From Hygrophila difformis (taxonomy: Eukaryota > Streptophyta > Magnoliopsida > Lamiales > Acanthaceae), in assembly GCA_030278955.1 (NCBI GenBank), contig JAOANR010000014.1, positions 2,051,920 through 2,115,919 of the forward strand: a stretch of 64,000 bases of DNA, read 5' to 3'. This document shows positions 11,029 to 22,446 of this stretch, piece by piece. How positions within the stretch are numbered: position 1 is the stretch's first letter; every line of letters begins with the position of its first letter. The position numbers and the translations under genes are program-made. Below the pieces are notes generated by a model, which was not told where the DNA came from, searched no databases, and saw only the letters and a program-made list of their open reading frames with translations.

Positions 11029-11850
11029 GGCGGACACACCCATAAGTCAGGTGGGGCCCTGACCCCACCTCAAATTAAAAAAAATTATATATATATATAT
11101 ATTATATTTGTATTAATTTTGATTTATTGAAATCAAATTCGAACACTTCTATTCTATTGTTCTAATCGAAAATTAGTATTTTATTATTTTAATTTGATAT
11201 ATGAATTATACTTATATTAGATATTTTTGAATTAACTTGAATATTTTTTTTTCCTAAGGGCTTTCGATTTATTGAAGTCAGAGATGAATAACCGATTTAC
11301 TTAAACAACTTCGAAATACTACTTTGTTATCTTGATCATATATAGCTCAATTCTCCAAGTTTGATAGAGACGATTAATTCATCTTTATGAACTCTATCTA
11401 ACTTATTTTTCATCAATTGATAGGGATTGTGATGTGCAGTTTATTATGTAATTTTATCAATTATTTATAAATTGATTGAATTAGCATTGATTACTAGTTG
11501 CCACAACTACAGTTGAAAATGTTATATATTTTATCGATAATGAATTTTATGAAAATAAATTTGATAAATAAATTGGGAGAGGAGCTGATGAAAGATATTA
11601 TATTGACATGAAAAATATGTTTCCACGTCTATATATAATAAATCTATATTACAGCGATAATATCAATTAAGTAATTTTTTAATGCAACAAAATGATAAGA
11701 AATAATTTATATATTGTATTATTCTTCTTGTGGTATTTTATACTCTTTTATGAACAAAATTATATATAATTATTTTGTATACTTAATACTAAGAGAGAGA
11801 TATTTCGGCCCTACCAGTCGAAAATTCCTGGGTGAGGGAGGTCATGAGAG
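11029..11850. mobile_element. AT-rich terminal-inverted-repeat-type remnant
   Basis: It starts with caggggcggacacaccc and ggtggggccctgacccc, and its other side carries ttcggccctaccagtcg followed by ttcctgggtg. The same pair of blocks occurs, much closer together, at 3690-3847. The interior is AT-rich with no coding potential. The right terminus is eroded, so the end coordinate is approximate. Confidence 0.35.
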
Positions 11851-12556
11851 AGGGCAGGAGCTCTTCAACTCTCAAACCAAATCCTCCCTCTACAATTATA
11901 TACTACTATTACATTATACTATTTGGAGGGGAGTTCCGTTTGTTGGTGTCTAGTTGGTAATCCAAAGAGGACGGGGATTATGATTGATCTATCAGGGTTG
12001 TTTAATTATTATATTTTGGGATGGCGACTTCAGTGATAAGTAATTGGGTCCGTCCGTAGCAGGGACTATTTTTGGGTAGCAGTCATTACAAGGAAACCAT
12101 AATAAGAAGCCACCTACTTACTTCACAACAGCTGGTTTCCAAACATATTACTATTAACTTACTGTTTTTATTCTTTTGGGGATTCCCATCCCAGCTTCTT
12201 AATTACACCACAATTAGTATTTTAGTTTCAAAGATTAATATCTTACCGAATTATCCCATCAGACTTGCACACACACACCACACATATGTAAATAAACAAT
12301 TACTGCATGCACAAGATTCACACACTGATATCAATGCCTAATCAGTAATCAATCCATTATAATTAAAATCCCACCACAGTACCACACCCAAACAGACATT
12401 CATATACTAGACTTATGTTTGGTAAAACATGTCAACTCTAAATTAAACATGAGCTAGCTTCATCAGTGGTAAGATTCTAACAAGCACGTTTCCATAAGCA
12501 GTCAGCTAAGAAAGTACTAAGATTTTGTCAAATTAAGGTGAGGAGGGTTTGGATGG

Positions 12557-12567
12557 GTCAATTGACT
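12557..12567. promoter_or_regulatory. Palindromic W-box pair upstream of the VQ gene
   Basis: GTCAATTGACT contains TTGACT on the plus strand and TTGACC on the minus strand, two abutting WRKY-binding W-boxes. It lies about 260 bases upstream of the TATA box and 490 upstream of the VQ start codon. VQ proteins of the MKS1 group work with WRKY factors, so WRKY feedback control is a reasonable inference, but is not demonstrated. Confidence 0.45.
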
Positions 12568-12820
12568 CAGTCGTCTATCTCATCTGATCTCGACTCCGTT
12601 TCTGTGACTCAGTTCAGACTATGCGCTGTGATGTGTCCCTTTCTCTATTACACACACACGCACATACATATAATACTGTACAAACTAATGACCGTATCTA
12701 CTACACCTTCATACATCCTATCAAATTAAATTATTTTGTTTGAAGATTTCAAACACATTTGGTTATTATTATATACTTATATGTTGTTATTACATCAACC
12801 AACACTCAAACCTCTTCCAC

Positions 12821-12830
12821 TTATATAAAC
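12821..12830 (+). promoter_or_regulatory. TATA box of the VQ-motif gene
   Basis: TTATATAAAC stands 230 bases before the ATG in a pyrimidine-rich promoter. It implies a 5' leader of about 200 bases, with a poly-T/poly-A stretch just before the start codon. Confidence 0.6.
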
Positions 12831-13059
12831 CCTATTTGTTGCCTCCAATTTCAACACCTTCTTTATTTCTATTTACTTTTTCTATCCTTGTACTCCAAGA
12901 CTTATCACCATTACTATTATTCCCCCTTTAATTTCCATTATTTGTGAACCTCCAAATCAATTATATAGACTAGAAACTTGCCATCGTGCCCTAACCCTAA
13001 TATTTTCTCTTTTTTTTTTTCAAAAAAAAAATAAAATAAATACCGCGACCGCGATCATC

Positions 13060-13746
13060 ATGGACATCCTCCACTCAGGGCGGCGGGAGGTCAGGGGGCC
13101 TCGGCCCCCCTCACTGAAAGTAAACAAAGAGTCACATAAGATCCGAAGAAAGCCAGTACCGGTGATCATCTACACCGTCTCTCCCAAGAAAATCCACGCC
13201 ACGCCAAACGAGTTCATGTCGTTAGTCCAACGCCTCACAGGCGCTGATACGTCGCCGGATCGTCCACCCGCGGCACCTTTCCAACAAAAAGGCATCAGCA
13301 CCAGCACCAGCAGCGCCACCACCACCAACGGCAGCAACAGCAGAACATCGTCGGGGAGCAGTTTGTGTGGTGCCATGGAAGGAAGCATCGGCTGGAAAAT
13401 GGATCCACACATGATTGCAATGATGGAAGCCATGGGAGGAGGGCATCATCATGATCATGATCATCATCAATCTTCATTTGTCCAGCCTACCTCACAAAAC
13501 CCCAACATTGATCATCTGTTCATCCCATTCCCAAATCAGTCCGATTTTGATCCCAGTCCCGTGTTGGATAACCACGGTTCTGTTAATTACACTAACATCG
13601 ACAAAGACGGCAACAGTAATGATAGTCTGATGATGGTGATGACGACAACCATGGCAGCCACCACAAACCCTTCCATCAATAATCTCGTCGTCAACATGCC
13701 TTGTCCAAAAACTTCAGACATTTTCAGTACTTTGTTTGATCTGTAA
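13060..13746 (+). CDS. VQ-motif protein, MKS1-like
   Basis: Complete single-exon gene of 228 residues, normal for plant VQ proteins, most of which lack introns. The VQ motif FMSLVQRLTG is at residues 52-61. It is preceded by GPRPPSLKVNKESHKIRR (13-30) and a VIIYTVSPK block (35-43), the arrangement of the MAP-kinase-substrate MKS1/VQ21 subgroup. Members bind WRKY transcription factors through the VQ motif in the nucleus and modulate defence and growth. Ser/Thr-rich low-complexity sequence follows (about 75-105), then a Gly-His-Asp run (about 127-138). Ser-Pro and Thr-Pro pairs near residues 41 and 64 are possible kinase sites. The C-terminus ends in DIFSTLFDL, similar to other family tails. 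The TATA box is at 12821 and a possible poly(A) signal at about 13896. No orthology to one named member is claimed. Confidence 0.93.
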   Translation: MDILHSGRREVRGPRPPSLKVNKESHKIRRKPVPVIIYTVSPKKIHATPNEFMSLVQRLTGADTSPDRPPAAPFQQKGISTSTSSATTTNGSNSRTSSGSSLCGAMEGSIGWKMDPHMIAMMEAMGGGHHHDHDHHQSSFVQPTSQNPNIDHLFIPFPNQSDFDPSPVLDNHGSVNYTNIDKDGNSNDSLMMVMTTTMAATTNPSINNLVVNMPCPKTSDIFSTLFDL

Positions 13747-13895
13747 CTCAATAGTGATAATTATTATATTTATATATAGGTTCATCATATAGAATATAAT
13801 AGGGTTCATTTGATAATTAATTTTGTGATTTTCTGGTTTTTCTGTTTATACTAAAAGAAATTGGAGGAGATCATAATAAGTACTGTGGATTTTCC

Positions 13896-13902
13896 TAATA
13901 AA
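13896..13902 (+). terminator. Likely polyadenylation signal of the VQ gene
   Basis: An AATAAAA motif lies about 150 bases after the VQ stop codon in T-rich sequence, the normal distance for a plant 3' UTR. Confidence 0.45.
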
Positions 13903-14269
13903 ATCGTTTATGGATGGATGGCTGGATTTATTGAAAAATCATGACAACAATTGATGTGACTCTTTTCTTTCATTTTTTTTTTTTTGGTTCATAGTTTGAT
14001 TTCTTTCTCAAATAGTCAATTTTAAATAATGTAACATGTAATGATACTCGGTCAAAATTTAAAAATTACATGCACATAATTAAGTTTTATACTATTAGAA
14101 AAATTAAATACTACTAACAAAACATAATAAAGTTCTATACTATATGAAGGAAGAAAAGTTAGATGTGTTGAATAGTCTTTAAAATGAGACGTACAAATTT
14201 ACATCTTAAGTAGGAGTACAACTTATTGAATCATCGTATGCGGCGCAGTTCATCACCAGTGATGGGTCG

Positions 14270-14460
14270 TCTATTATGAATATCAAGGTATCCCTATGCC
14301 TAACCCAAAACTAATATCTCTCGAGGATCAGGTGTGCAATGAAGGGTTGCCTCTCCCAAAGCAAAATTCTGCATACACAAAAGCTTGAACTGGAGACTTT
14401 TGCTTAAACTGCCAGAACCTCATACCACTCAAACCAACTGCGTTTGGTCGTCTACTTGGA
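14270..14460 (-). mobile_element. tRNA-derived SINE (family B)
   Basis: Read on the minus strand, it has a Pol III A-box-like ttggtttgagtggtatgagg, then agttcaagc as B box, then a conserved body (tgtatgcag, tttgggagaggc, cctcgaga). The same body is present at 42348-42517, where target duplications are clear. Ends here are approximate. Confidence 0.55.
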
Positions 14461-15055
14461 CATGGTGTATTTTATTACTGAAATATGTATACGACTTCTT
14501 GCAATACAAAAATGTGCACAATAATGCATCTGAATATTTATTTAAAATAAAACTTGGTGTTCCTTAAAATTTAAAATCTTTTTATTTTGAAACTACCCTT
14601 CAAATAAAAGCATAACAAAGTCTCAAACTAGGCTTAAATTTGAATTAGATAGCCTTAAATGGTCCTTGTTCTTTTGAGACATTATAATAGATCTGCAGAT
14701 AGAGTGAACACATAATGAATGGGAAGTTTTCATAGAATGGCTTGAAAAGAAGCATAGTTCGAGGGTTTTGCATTCATTCAATTATGAAATATGTATCCTT
14801 TTACGGTGAGGTGCACAAACTTGGTCATAATGTATGAATACACAGAATTAGTATCCAAAACGCAAACGTTAAATCATAGCTGCAAAGAAGCCAAATTTTA
14901 CATACATTTGATGATGACTTTACAAAATTCTTTCCCGAAAAATAGCTGCAAATGTTGCTTGGAGAACGAATGTCACTCCGAGCCTCCATGGCAACGCCAA
15001 CTCTTCGTGTTAGAAACGTGGAATCCCTTCCACAAGATTGGGAAGATGATGGCCG

Positions 15056-18000
15056 CTACTGCTGCTTCTCTCTAAAAACACCCCATAGATAATACTTGCC
15101 ACGAAATCCTGGGAAGCAGATTTAATTTAGCCAGTGGTTTACTCAAGAAAACACACTCGAAGATTTATAATCATATCGATGGGAAAAGGAAAGGATGAGT
15201 ACTTAGTACTTACTCCAGTATGGCAGTTGCAATTCTGTTGAAGTGAAGACCAGAAGCTCAGCATTCTGCACAATCGCTCTCATAGCGAGCTCTTCATTGA
15301 GCATCTCATCTACTAAAATGTCGTAATCCTTTTCACTGCTATAGAATGGAAAAACAAAAAGAACTTGTACCCTTAGGAAAGTACATAGAAAATTGGGGGG
15401 TGGTGGGGGGGGGGGGGGGGGGGGTGTGCGGGCTAAAAAGGGGAAGTGACTATATAGGAATCATCAAGACCTAATGTTGGATGGAAAGAAATAGAGAGCA
15501 ATGTGTCCACTGGGCTCCACTGTCTCAAAACTTTTGGGCCAAATATCCGACTTTGGAAGTATTTCAAGCTCAACCAGTGATGGGAACTGGTGTGCTTCCT
15601 TGTACGCTCTTTCACATGCTCTACTAGACATGTGAGCCATGAGGCCATGGATAGGTTCCTCTTTGTTCCATATACTGAAACTTCCCCTGTTTTAAGGTAT
15701 TAGCAAATTGGTGAAACCTGCAAAAAAATCAAATGAAAGGAAATTTACGATAGTTTTGAATCCACTATTCATATTTCTCACCTCCAAATTGAATCCAGAA
15801 CTGGTTCACCAGGTTCACACGTCTCAACACTGGATGCAATGTTCAGATCTTCTGGAAGCTCTACGGGCAAAGTGCTCAAATCTTCATGTGCAGGGGCTTT
15901 ACCCTCGGTAGTTCCTGACTTCCTAATTTCACTAAGGTTATCACTTTGGTCTACACTCCCTTCGACAGTACTCACGTCAGAGCACTGCTTTTCTAAAATG
16001 AGCCGTTTATTTTTTACCACATGTCGAGAAAAGGTAATTCCTTGCCTCGGATCCACCATTTGTGATTCACAAGATATAGCCATTTTCTCCTGGGAAATTC
16101 TCAAGCTGCAGCCATTGCTTGATAAAGTAGAACTCGCACTTGCACCAGGTTTGCGATCTGATTCACATGGTTTACAGGAGAAATTCTGATCATATCTCTT
16201 CTTAGGGGATAGAAGCAAGTCACTGTCAATGGCAGATTCCTCATTGCTACTGAGCCTATCCAGGTTTTTCCCTTCTTTCAACTTATCAGATAGCCTGATT
16301 AGCCTTCTCTTTCTTTTCCTCTGGCTTTTCTCCCCTGAATTACCCCTCAAGAATGAATTCTGCTGCATCAGATTATCCTTGGTTTTTTCCTTCTCATGGC
16401 ACCTGGAGGAACTTGTCATCCATCTTTTCTTTTCATCTGACACTTTATATTCTTCAAGACAACACCTCTCGGACAATTCTGCACATTCAACGTATTCAAA
16501 TTTTGTGCATGAAATGTGTGATTGTTCGCGGTAAGCCCCATCAAAATTACACTCCTTTTTCTTTACTGCAGCCGTATTATTTTTCATTAATTGAGGTTTG
16601 TTACCAACTGTCTTCATTTTATTTTCCAAAGAACAATCATCACAATTCCAACAAACAAATTCATCGACAGTTTTTGGTAATATGTCCAGGCAGTAACTGA
16701 AAAGTACAGACAATGCAGCAAAGAATCAATGTCCAAACCCAAAAACCTAGACAAAAAAAGGACAGAGTTTCCACAGCTTCACAACTAAAGACTAGGTAAA
16801 TTTTAGCAGAGCAATTGCTTATGTTTTTCTCCAACAGAAAAAAAATCAATTGAAATACGAGCTTGAAAGAGAGGTAGGAAGTAAAAAATATATTAAGAGC
16901 GAGTATTATAGTTTGAACTTGCAAACAACAAATATCATCAGCATGCACAAGTGGCTTACCGATGCACAGCAAAATTGAGACATCTCACACAGTATACAAA
17001 TGCATTTGTGAATCCTGTCATGCCACACTGAAGGCATACTGTCTCCTGTACATGAATTTATGCACCATTGATTACCGCAGAAACTTGTAATATAAAAAAA
17101 TAAAAAAGCACTAAAATTTTTTCAAACATATGCAAAAAGCCCGATTCATGGATACATGCCAAATTTATATCCTACAGTAATAACCAATCTTCTTCTTCCT
17201 CAGGGATCATCAAAGGAACCTGGCTTAAGAGTATAGTTCAGAATCTAAGGATCATCTAATAAAAAACCCATAAGGCCACAAAACAAAAGATTCCTACAGC
17301 AAATATCCCCAGTAAACCAAATATCTTGTTTCTTAGATGTGGTCAACAAGAAGGAAAGAGCGTGATTCATAGGATGAGATCATCAAATCAATGATCCATT
17401 TTTCTGGTTTCCGGGGAAGGTCAGGACTGCCTTTTCAAATATCATTAAAAATATAGGTTATAGTTTTTAACCATAATGTAACACCCCCATTTTCGGAGCA
17501 ATGGAAAGACAAGGCATTATTCTAGATATTGTCGGTTCGAAGGTTGATCTCACAAACCAACATCTATCCATTATGCTTAGCCCTCACTCATGCATACACT
17601 GAAAGACTTACAAGAGGTCACTCGTCCTAAGATTATTCAAGGCAAACACATTTATCTTTAGAGTTGTTATAGGATGACTAACAAAAGAGAAAGGTATTTT
17701 GTTTTCGACACAGTGGCAAGACAAGGTCTTACTCCCTAAGAAACAAACATGAGCACTTTCCACTACACACACCCTAAGAAACTTCCCAAGAGTTCTTATA
17801 AGATGTCGATAAACTTGGTAAGAATAGCTTGTATCACTGGATATTAAACATAAAAGCATCATATAATTCCCCAACAGAGGTATCAAAATAAGCATATTAA
17901 TCAAGAGGACCAACAAGAGTATAATACCAACTTCAAAATCTTTCAAAGATTTACATACAGCATATCGCAAAATTCAAAAAGACAAACATAAATATGCATT

Positions 18001-18126
18001 CATTGCACACATCAACGGCAACATTCAGTACTATTGAAAACTTGAATATTCAGGAATTAAATAAACCGCATAAAAACAACCAAATTCGAAGTAGGCTAGA
18101 GACAATGGATAGGAAAAGTTCACCAT
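15056..18126 (-). CDS. PHD-finger protein of the AIPP2/PAIPP2 type (six exons, 465 aa)
   Basis: Exons: ...18124 (ATG is the last codon of exon 1), 17045-16960, 16696-15782, 15686-15471, 15338-15214 and 15108-15056. All introns are GT/AG and the frame is unbroken (1398 coding bases). The N-terminus is a PHD-type zinc finger: TVCLQCGMTGFTNAFVYC, then C and H ligands in VRCLNFAVHRYC, then CWNCDDC. The long third exon is low-complexity, charged and Ser-rich, with a basic SQRKRKRRL nuclear-localisation candidate. Exons 4-6 encode the conserved C-terminal domain of AIPP2-like proteins, with HIALYFFPS, ELLVFTSTELQLPYW and FRGKYYLWGVF. In Arabidopsis, relatives read histone H3 marks in complexes that repress transcription; that role is inferred here. 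A hAT-like MITE sits in the leader/promoter at 18329-19025. A truncated second copy lies at 35.5-37.0 kb. Confidence 0.88.
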
Positions 18127-18328
18127 AATGCCGGAAAATTCACGAAACCCACAAGTAATCCATTATGAAATCTAATCTTGAATAAAAACTCCAGTATTGA
18201 AATTGAACAAGCGCATTAAGCATGGACAAGATACACAACCTTGGAGTCGAAGAAAAACAACAGTCGGAAACAAGAATTAGAAATTGAAAAATTATAGTGA
18301 GCATTGAAATTGGGGAGAGGGTAAAGAC

Positions 18329-19025
18329 TAGGGATGTAAACGGGTAGGGTAGGGTACGGGTAGACCACCTCCACTCACTACCCGAAATATAATTATCCTA
18401 TCCTTACCTTACCCTATTACCCTAAAATTAATTATCGGGTAGGATTCGGGTAATACCCGTCGGGTATACGGATTATCCGCGGGTAAACGGGTACCCGAAA
18501 TCTTAAATATTACGTAGTTAACCGACTCTACCCGACCCAACTTTAATAAAGAAAAAACTTATTTTTCACCATTTTTAAAATAAAACCTTCATTATTGCAT
18601 GAGAACAAAATTTAAAAGAATATTTAAAAGAAACGGCTAAAGCAACATAAATAAATACTTTAATATTTAAGAATATTCAGTGAAAAAATTCATAAATCTT
18701 TTTACTGTCAAATCTCAAACGTTAATAAATTTGAAATATAAAAATAAATAAATAAATAAACAAACATATAAATATATCTCAATATATAATATAAATTAAA
18801 TATATATAAGTATATATAGATAAATATATATATATATATTTGATCGGGTAATCGGGTAGGGTAATCGGGTAATATATGAAATCCGTACCCTACCCGTACC
18901 CGATATGATTTATTTTGGTTTCGGATAATATCCTACCCGATTACCCGATTATCTCTACCCTACCCTACCCGATACCCGATTACCCGACGGGTTATCCTAC
19001 CCTGCGGGTAAAGTTGACATCCCTA
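18329..19025. mobile_element. hAT-like MITE in the 5' leader/promoter of the PHD gene
   Basis: Ends are TAGGGATGTAAAC and GTTGACATCCCTA, flanked by a perfect 8-bp duplication GTAAAGAC (18321-18328 and 19026-19033). The subterminal regions are built of repeated gggtagggta/taccctaccc units and gcgggtaa/ttacccg; the centre is AT-rich. The paralogous leader at 36960-37010 lacks the insertion, so it came after the duplication. Confidence 0.9.
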
Positions 19026-19039
19026 GTAAAGACGAAGAA

Positions 19040-20030
19040 GGCGGGAACTCGTCGTCCAAGAAAAAGGAAAGGGGCCGTAGACTTACCATTCGCTAAATTT
19101 ATCCACCCAATTCTACATCCACCTCGTCAAATAATTTAAAAAAAAAACAAATTTTAAAATCACTCCACCTTCCGGCTTCTACAACTCAAATACCTTTCTA
19201 TAAACACTAGAGTCCGGCCAGGCTAGACTTTCCACTACGGCCTATTTAATACTGTTATTATTAGCCTGTTTATACTTAATATTATTATTATTATTATTAT
19301 TTTGTAGTAGTAATTATTAATTTGTTCTTATATAGATTTTAAAATATTTATAAGTTTTTTTTTGCATATATAAATAGTTATAGGTAACGACTTGCCCTAG
19401 TGCACAAATTCATGTCTCCCGACCTTATGATTACATCCAGACACCTATAAAAGAATTTTAATTTAATTTTGTAATAGGCTTAAAAATAGCCTATTTAAAT
19501 AAATAAGTCAGGCTTAGGTCTATAAGATAAACATATGCCTATAATAAGTAGTAGGCCAGACTCGGGCCTTAAAAAATCGACGTAGGCCTAGGCCGTTCGA
19601 GCCTGAGCCTAGCCTATTTCTCCACCACTACCCAAAACAATATATAATCTCATATTTACTACATTCACCCCACTATTCCACCCAACTACTCACCCCACAT
19701 TAAAGTTTGAAGAAAAAAAAGTACTCTCGTTCGTTCCTTCTTCTGTTCGGTTGTCATTGTGTTCTTATTCTATATTATTTTCACCCAAACTCAATCAACT
19801 ACAAAGATGAAGAAGAAAACCCAAAGTCATACATTCCTTCTCACACAAAAATGAATAGATTAAGCTACAAAAATATTAAAATCACTAATTTGAAGGAGAT
19901 CTTGATTTTAAATGTTAAATTAGTACCACATTGTGATTAAAAAGAGTTTAATCGCATTGTTTTGGGATGAAATTAGGGTTTTGGTTGAATTTGATATTGA
20001 ACATCGTGAGTTTTTTGGACTGCTGGTACC
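19040..20030. other. Spacer, no gene seen
   Basis: AT-rich sequence with a (TTA)n run near 19275-19300. A patch with several aggcctaggcc/aataggct-type motifs at 19440-19620 resembles the subterminal part of another DNA transposon. No supported coding region. Confidence 0.4.
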
Positions 20031-20039
20031 AGGGCGTTT

Positions 20040-20280
20040 GGACCCGGTGCGCCGTGCCTTCAAAGGAGCGCATAGTACGACACGTCGTGCCCTCAAAGAA
20101 GTGCACGGCCGGGCACACCGTGCCCCATGCACGGCGCACGTCCACACGGTGCCGTGCAGTCTGGGGTAGGGGTGGACACGGCGCCGTGTTGTGTGCACGG
20201 AAGGGTTGGTCATGCGCTGTGCTTTGTGCACGGCCAGGTTTTCCGTGCGCCGTGCTTTGTGCACGACCGACCAGGTCCGA
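20040..20280. repeat. CpG-rich island of imperfect GTGCACGG/CCGTGC repeats
   Basis: About 240 bases that are strongly GC-rich inside AT-rich DNA. The motif tgcacgg or its complement ccgtgca recurs roughly every 15-35 bases on both strands, with longer echoes such as cgtgctttgtgcacg twice at 20216-20265. Short ORFs across it in several frames are by-products of the composition. It may be the subterminal repeat block of a DNA transposon. Confidence 0.5.
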
Positions 20281-20849
20281 ACAGCTGTCCGAAAAATAGT
20301 AAATTTCAGTATTTAAAAATCATTATCCTTTCATTCCAAAGTGTTTTTCCCTCTTCTATTGATTTGTTAATGAGTTCAAGACCACTTCTTTTTTTAATTT
20401 TTGGTAATTATTTCATTTGTTTGTTGATTTTTTGTGGTGATAGGGTTTTGGATTACATGTTTTAGGGCTTTTTGTATTTTGGGTGATTTAGGGTTTTGAT
20501 TTTTATTGATGTTGGAAGGGTTTAGAGTTTAAGGGTGGGGTGAATGTGCTAAAAGGTAGAGTCGGTGGGTATTGAGAATGGCCGGGCCCAAAGGAAACGA
20601 TCTGGTTCCTATCCTGGGAGTCTTTTTCCCCGTATCTGCTGGGATAGATTATAGTCATTGGATCTCACTTTAAATCAATGGTTGATATTGATCTAAGGGT
20701 TAAATATGTCATTATACTTCTAAAATTTAAATAATATAAAATTTTGATTGTTTTTCTTCTCGAACTAAGCAATTCTTTTATGAAGAAATCTTTCAACCAA
20801 ATCATTATTTAAATTGAAGAAAAGAAAATGCAGAGTAAAACAAGACAAG

Positions 20850-21640
20850 ACAGAATGTTAATTGTATCAAAAGAAAATGTGAATTAAAACAAGACAGAAT
20901 GTGAAATATAGGAAAAAAGAATGTGAATTGAAGCAAATATAGAATGTGAAGTGGAGCAGACAGAATGTAAATTGAAGCAAGATAGAATGTTAAGTATAGT
21001 AAAACAGAATGTTAAGTGTTGCAATATAGAATGCTACTTCCTCCGTTCTTGAATAAGTGCAACATGTGGAAATATGACATTGTTCACATAAACACTTTGA
21101 CATAAAGTTTTATCATAATTATACAAGTTATAATATAGCTAAGTGAGATCTTGTTAGATTCATCTCGTTGTGTAGTTTTTTAATATCGAACTTTTAGAAT
21201 TTTTACTTGTACCGAACATGAGTTATTAATGATTAAAATGTGCATTGGACTGCGTGTTGGGTGGGTCCGTATCAATTATCAAATAATAGAGGAAGTATAT
21301 ATTAAGTATGTCAAGCCAGAATGTTAAAAGTAATAAAACAGAATGTAATATGTAGTAAGACATAATGCTAAATATTAAGTATAGCAAAACATAATCTTAA
21401 AGTGTTGTAACAGAATGTTAAGTGTTACAATGTAGAATGCTATATATTAAGTATGTCAAGACAGAATGTTAAAAGTAATGAAATAGAATGTAATGTGTAG
21501 TAAGACATAATGTTAAATACTTCGTATAGCAACACATAATGTTAATTGTAGTAAAACAGAATGTTATGTGCAAGAAGACATAATATTAAATATTAAGTAT
21601 AGAGTATGTGAAATGGAAAATATAGAACATGTGTAATACT
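20850..21640. repeat. Degenerate minisatellite with ACAGAATGTTAA units
   Basis: The core (a/t)agaatgt(t/g)aa recurs more than fifteen times with variable spacers of roughly 12-25 bases (for example ...gtaaaacagaatgttaagtgttgcaatatagaatg...). The array is split by a Stowaway-like MITE at 21037-21295. No coding potential. Confidence 0.65.
21037..21295. mobile_element. Stowaway-like MITE (CTTCCTCCGT ends)
   Basis: It starts after TA with cttcctccgttcttg and ends with taatagaggaag before TA, imperfect inverted ends typical of the CTCCCTCCGTCCC family found repeatedly in this window. It lies inside the minisatellite. Confidence 0.65.
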
Positions 21641-21951
21641 TGTAGAATAGTGATTGTGAATCTTCCGGTCATCATTACACAACCTGTAATAAATATAGTA
21701 ATCATTGCAAAAGCTGCAAAAGCATTTAAATTTTAATTAAAGTTTTTAAATATAGCAAATTACATAAATGACCTTAAACAATCTATACCATTCATCTTAT
21801 TTTAATTTTGATCCAATGATTAGAAATAGTTGCACATGTTTCCAGTATATACTGGCCAGTATGTGAACCAAATCGCAAAGGAAAAACGGTGGCAGTAAAA
21901 AGCATTTAACAAATTTTTTGGCTTAGTTGGTATATTTAATTAAGAAGATTT

Positions 21952-22128
21952 TATTTTTTAGGAGCTATTAAAGGCCTGGAAAATAGGTGGTGGAAGCCTT
22001 AAGCCTATGCCACACATATTACCAAAGGGAACGAGTGAGAGGGATAGGGGGCCGAATGGAGATTCGAACCCCCAAAATATAAGTTGGAAGTTGGGGGACT
22101 TGACGACTAGGGTCAATCCCAAACCCCC
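21952..22128 (-). mobile_element. tRNA-derived SINE (family A) with 14-bp target duplication
   Basis: Perfect direct repeats AATTAAGAAGATTT flank it (21938-21951 and 22129-22142). On the minus strand it shows an A-box region (gtcgtcaagtcccccaac), a B box (gggttcgaatctcc) and an A-rich tail, the layout of plant SINEs. Not a functional tRNA gene. Confidence 0.85.
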
Positions 22129-22215
22129 AATTAAGAAGATTTGAGTAGACTTCTACTTTGAGTGTATTTAATTTAAATTTTAAAATTTGAGGTACTTAAT
22201 TATTAAATACAGATT

Positions 22216-22446
22216 TTAAAATTTCCTGGGGAATGAGGTTGAAGTTGAGCTCCCAATTCATATGCCTCATCTTTCAGATTTTGGAGAACGAAGGGATCGT
22301 TGTAGTTACCAAAATAGTGTCCTCATCGGAGTTGATCAAATCCAATACTTGGGAGCAATTAGATTTCACTACTAGTCTGTTAATGCAAATCTCCCAGGCC
22401 TTTTGAAGTCCGTAAACTATGCCCCAAGCTTCAGCTAAGATAGCAT
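22216..22446 (-). pseudogene. RNase H-like fragment of a LINE or retroelement
   Basis: The minus strand translates to an RNase H fold fragment with ILAEAWGIVYGLQKAWE and RLVVKSNCSQVLDLI, the pattern of the RVT_3/RNase H domain often found at the end of plant LINEs. The catalytic Asp after LVVKS is Asn here, no full-length ORF exists and no RT domain is nearby. A dead fragment. Confidence 0.65.

Noticed and set aside
15433..15648. Apparent frameshift in exon 4 of the PHD gene
   Set aside because: The longest minus-strand ORF here is an alternative frame. Reading from the acceptor at 15686 gives a continuous frame to the donor at 15471.
18345..19010. Repeated GGGTAGGG/CCCTACCC resembling interstitial telomere repeats
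   Set aside because: The units are irregular (gggtagggta, cgggtaatcgggta), not TTTAGGG, and belong to the arms of a hAT-like MITE with a clear target duplication.
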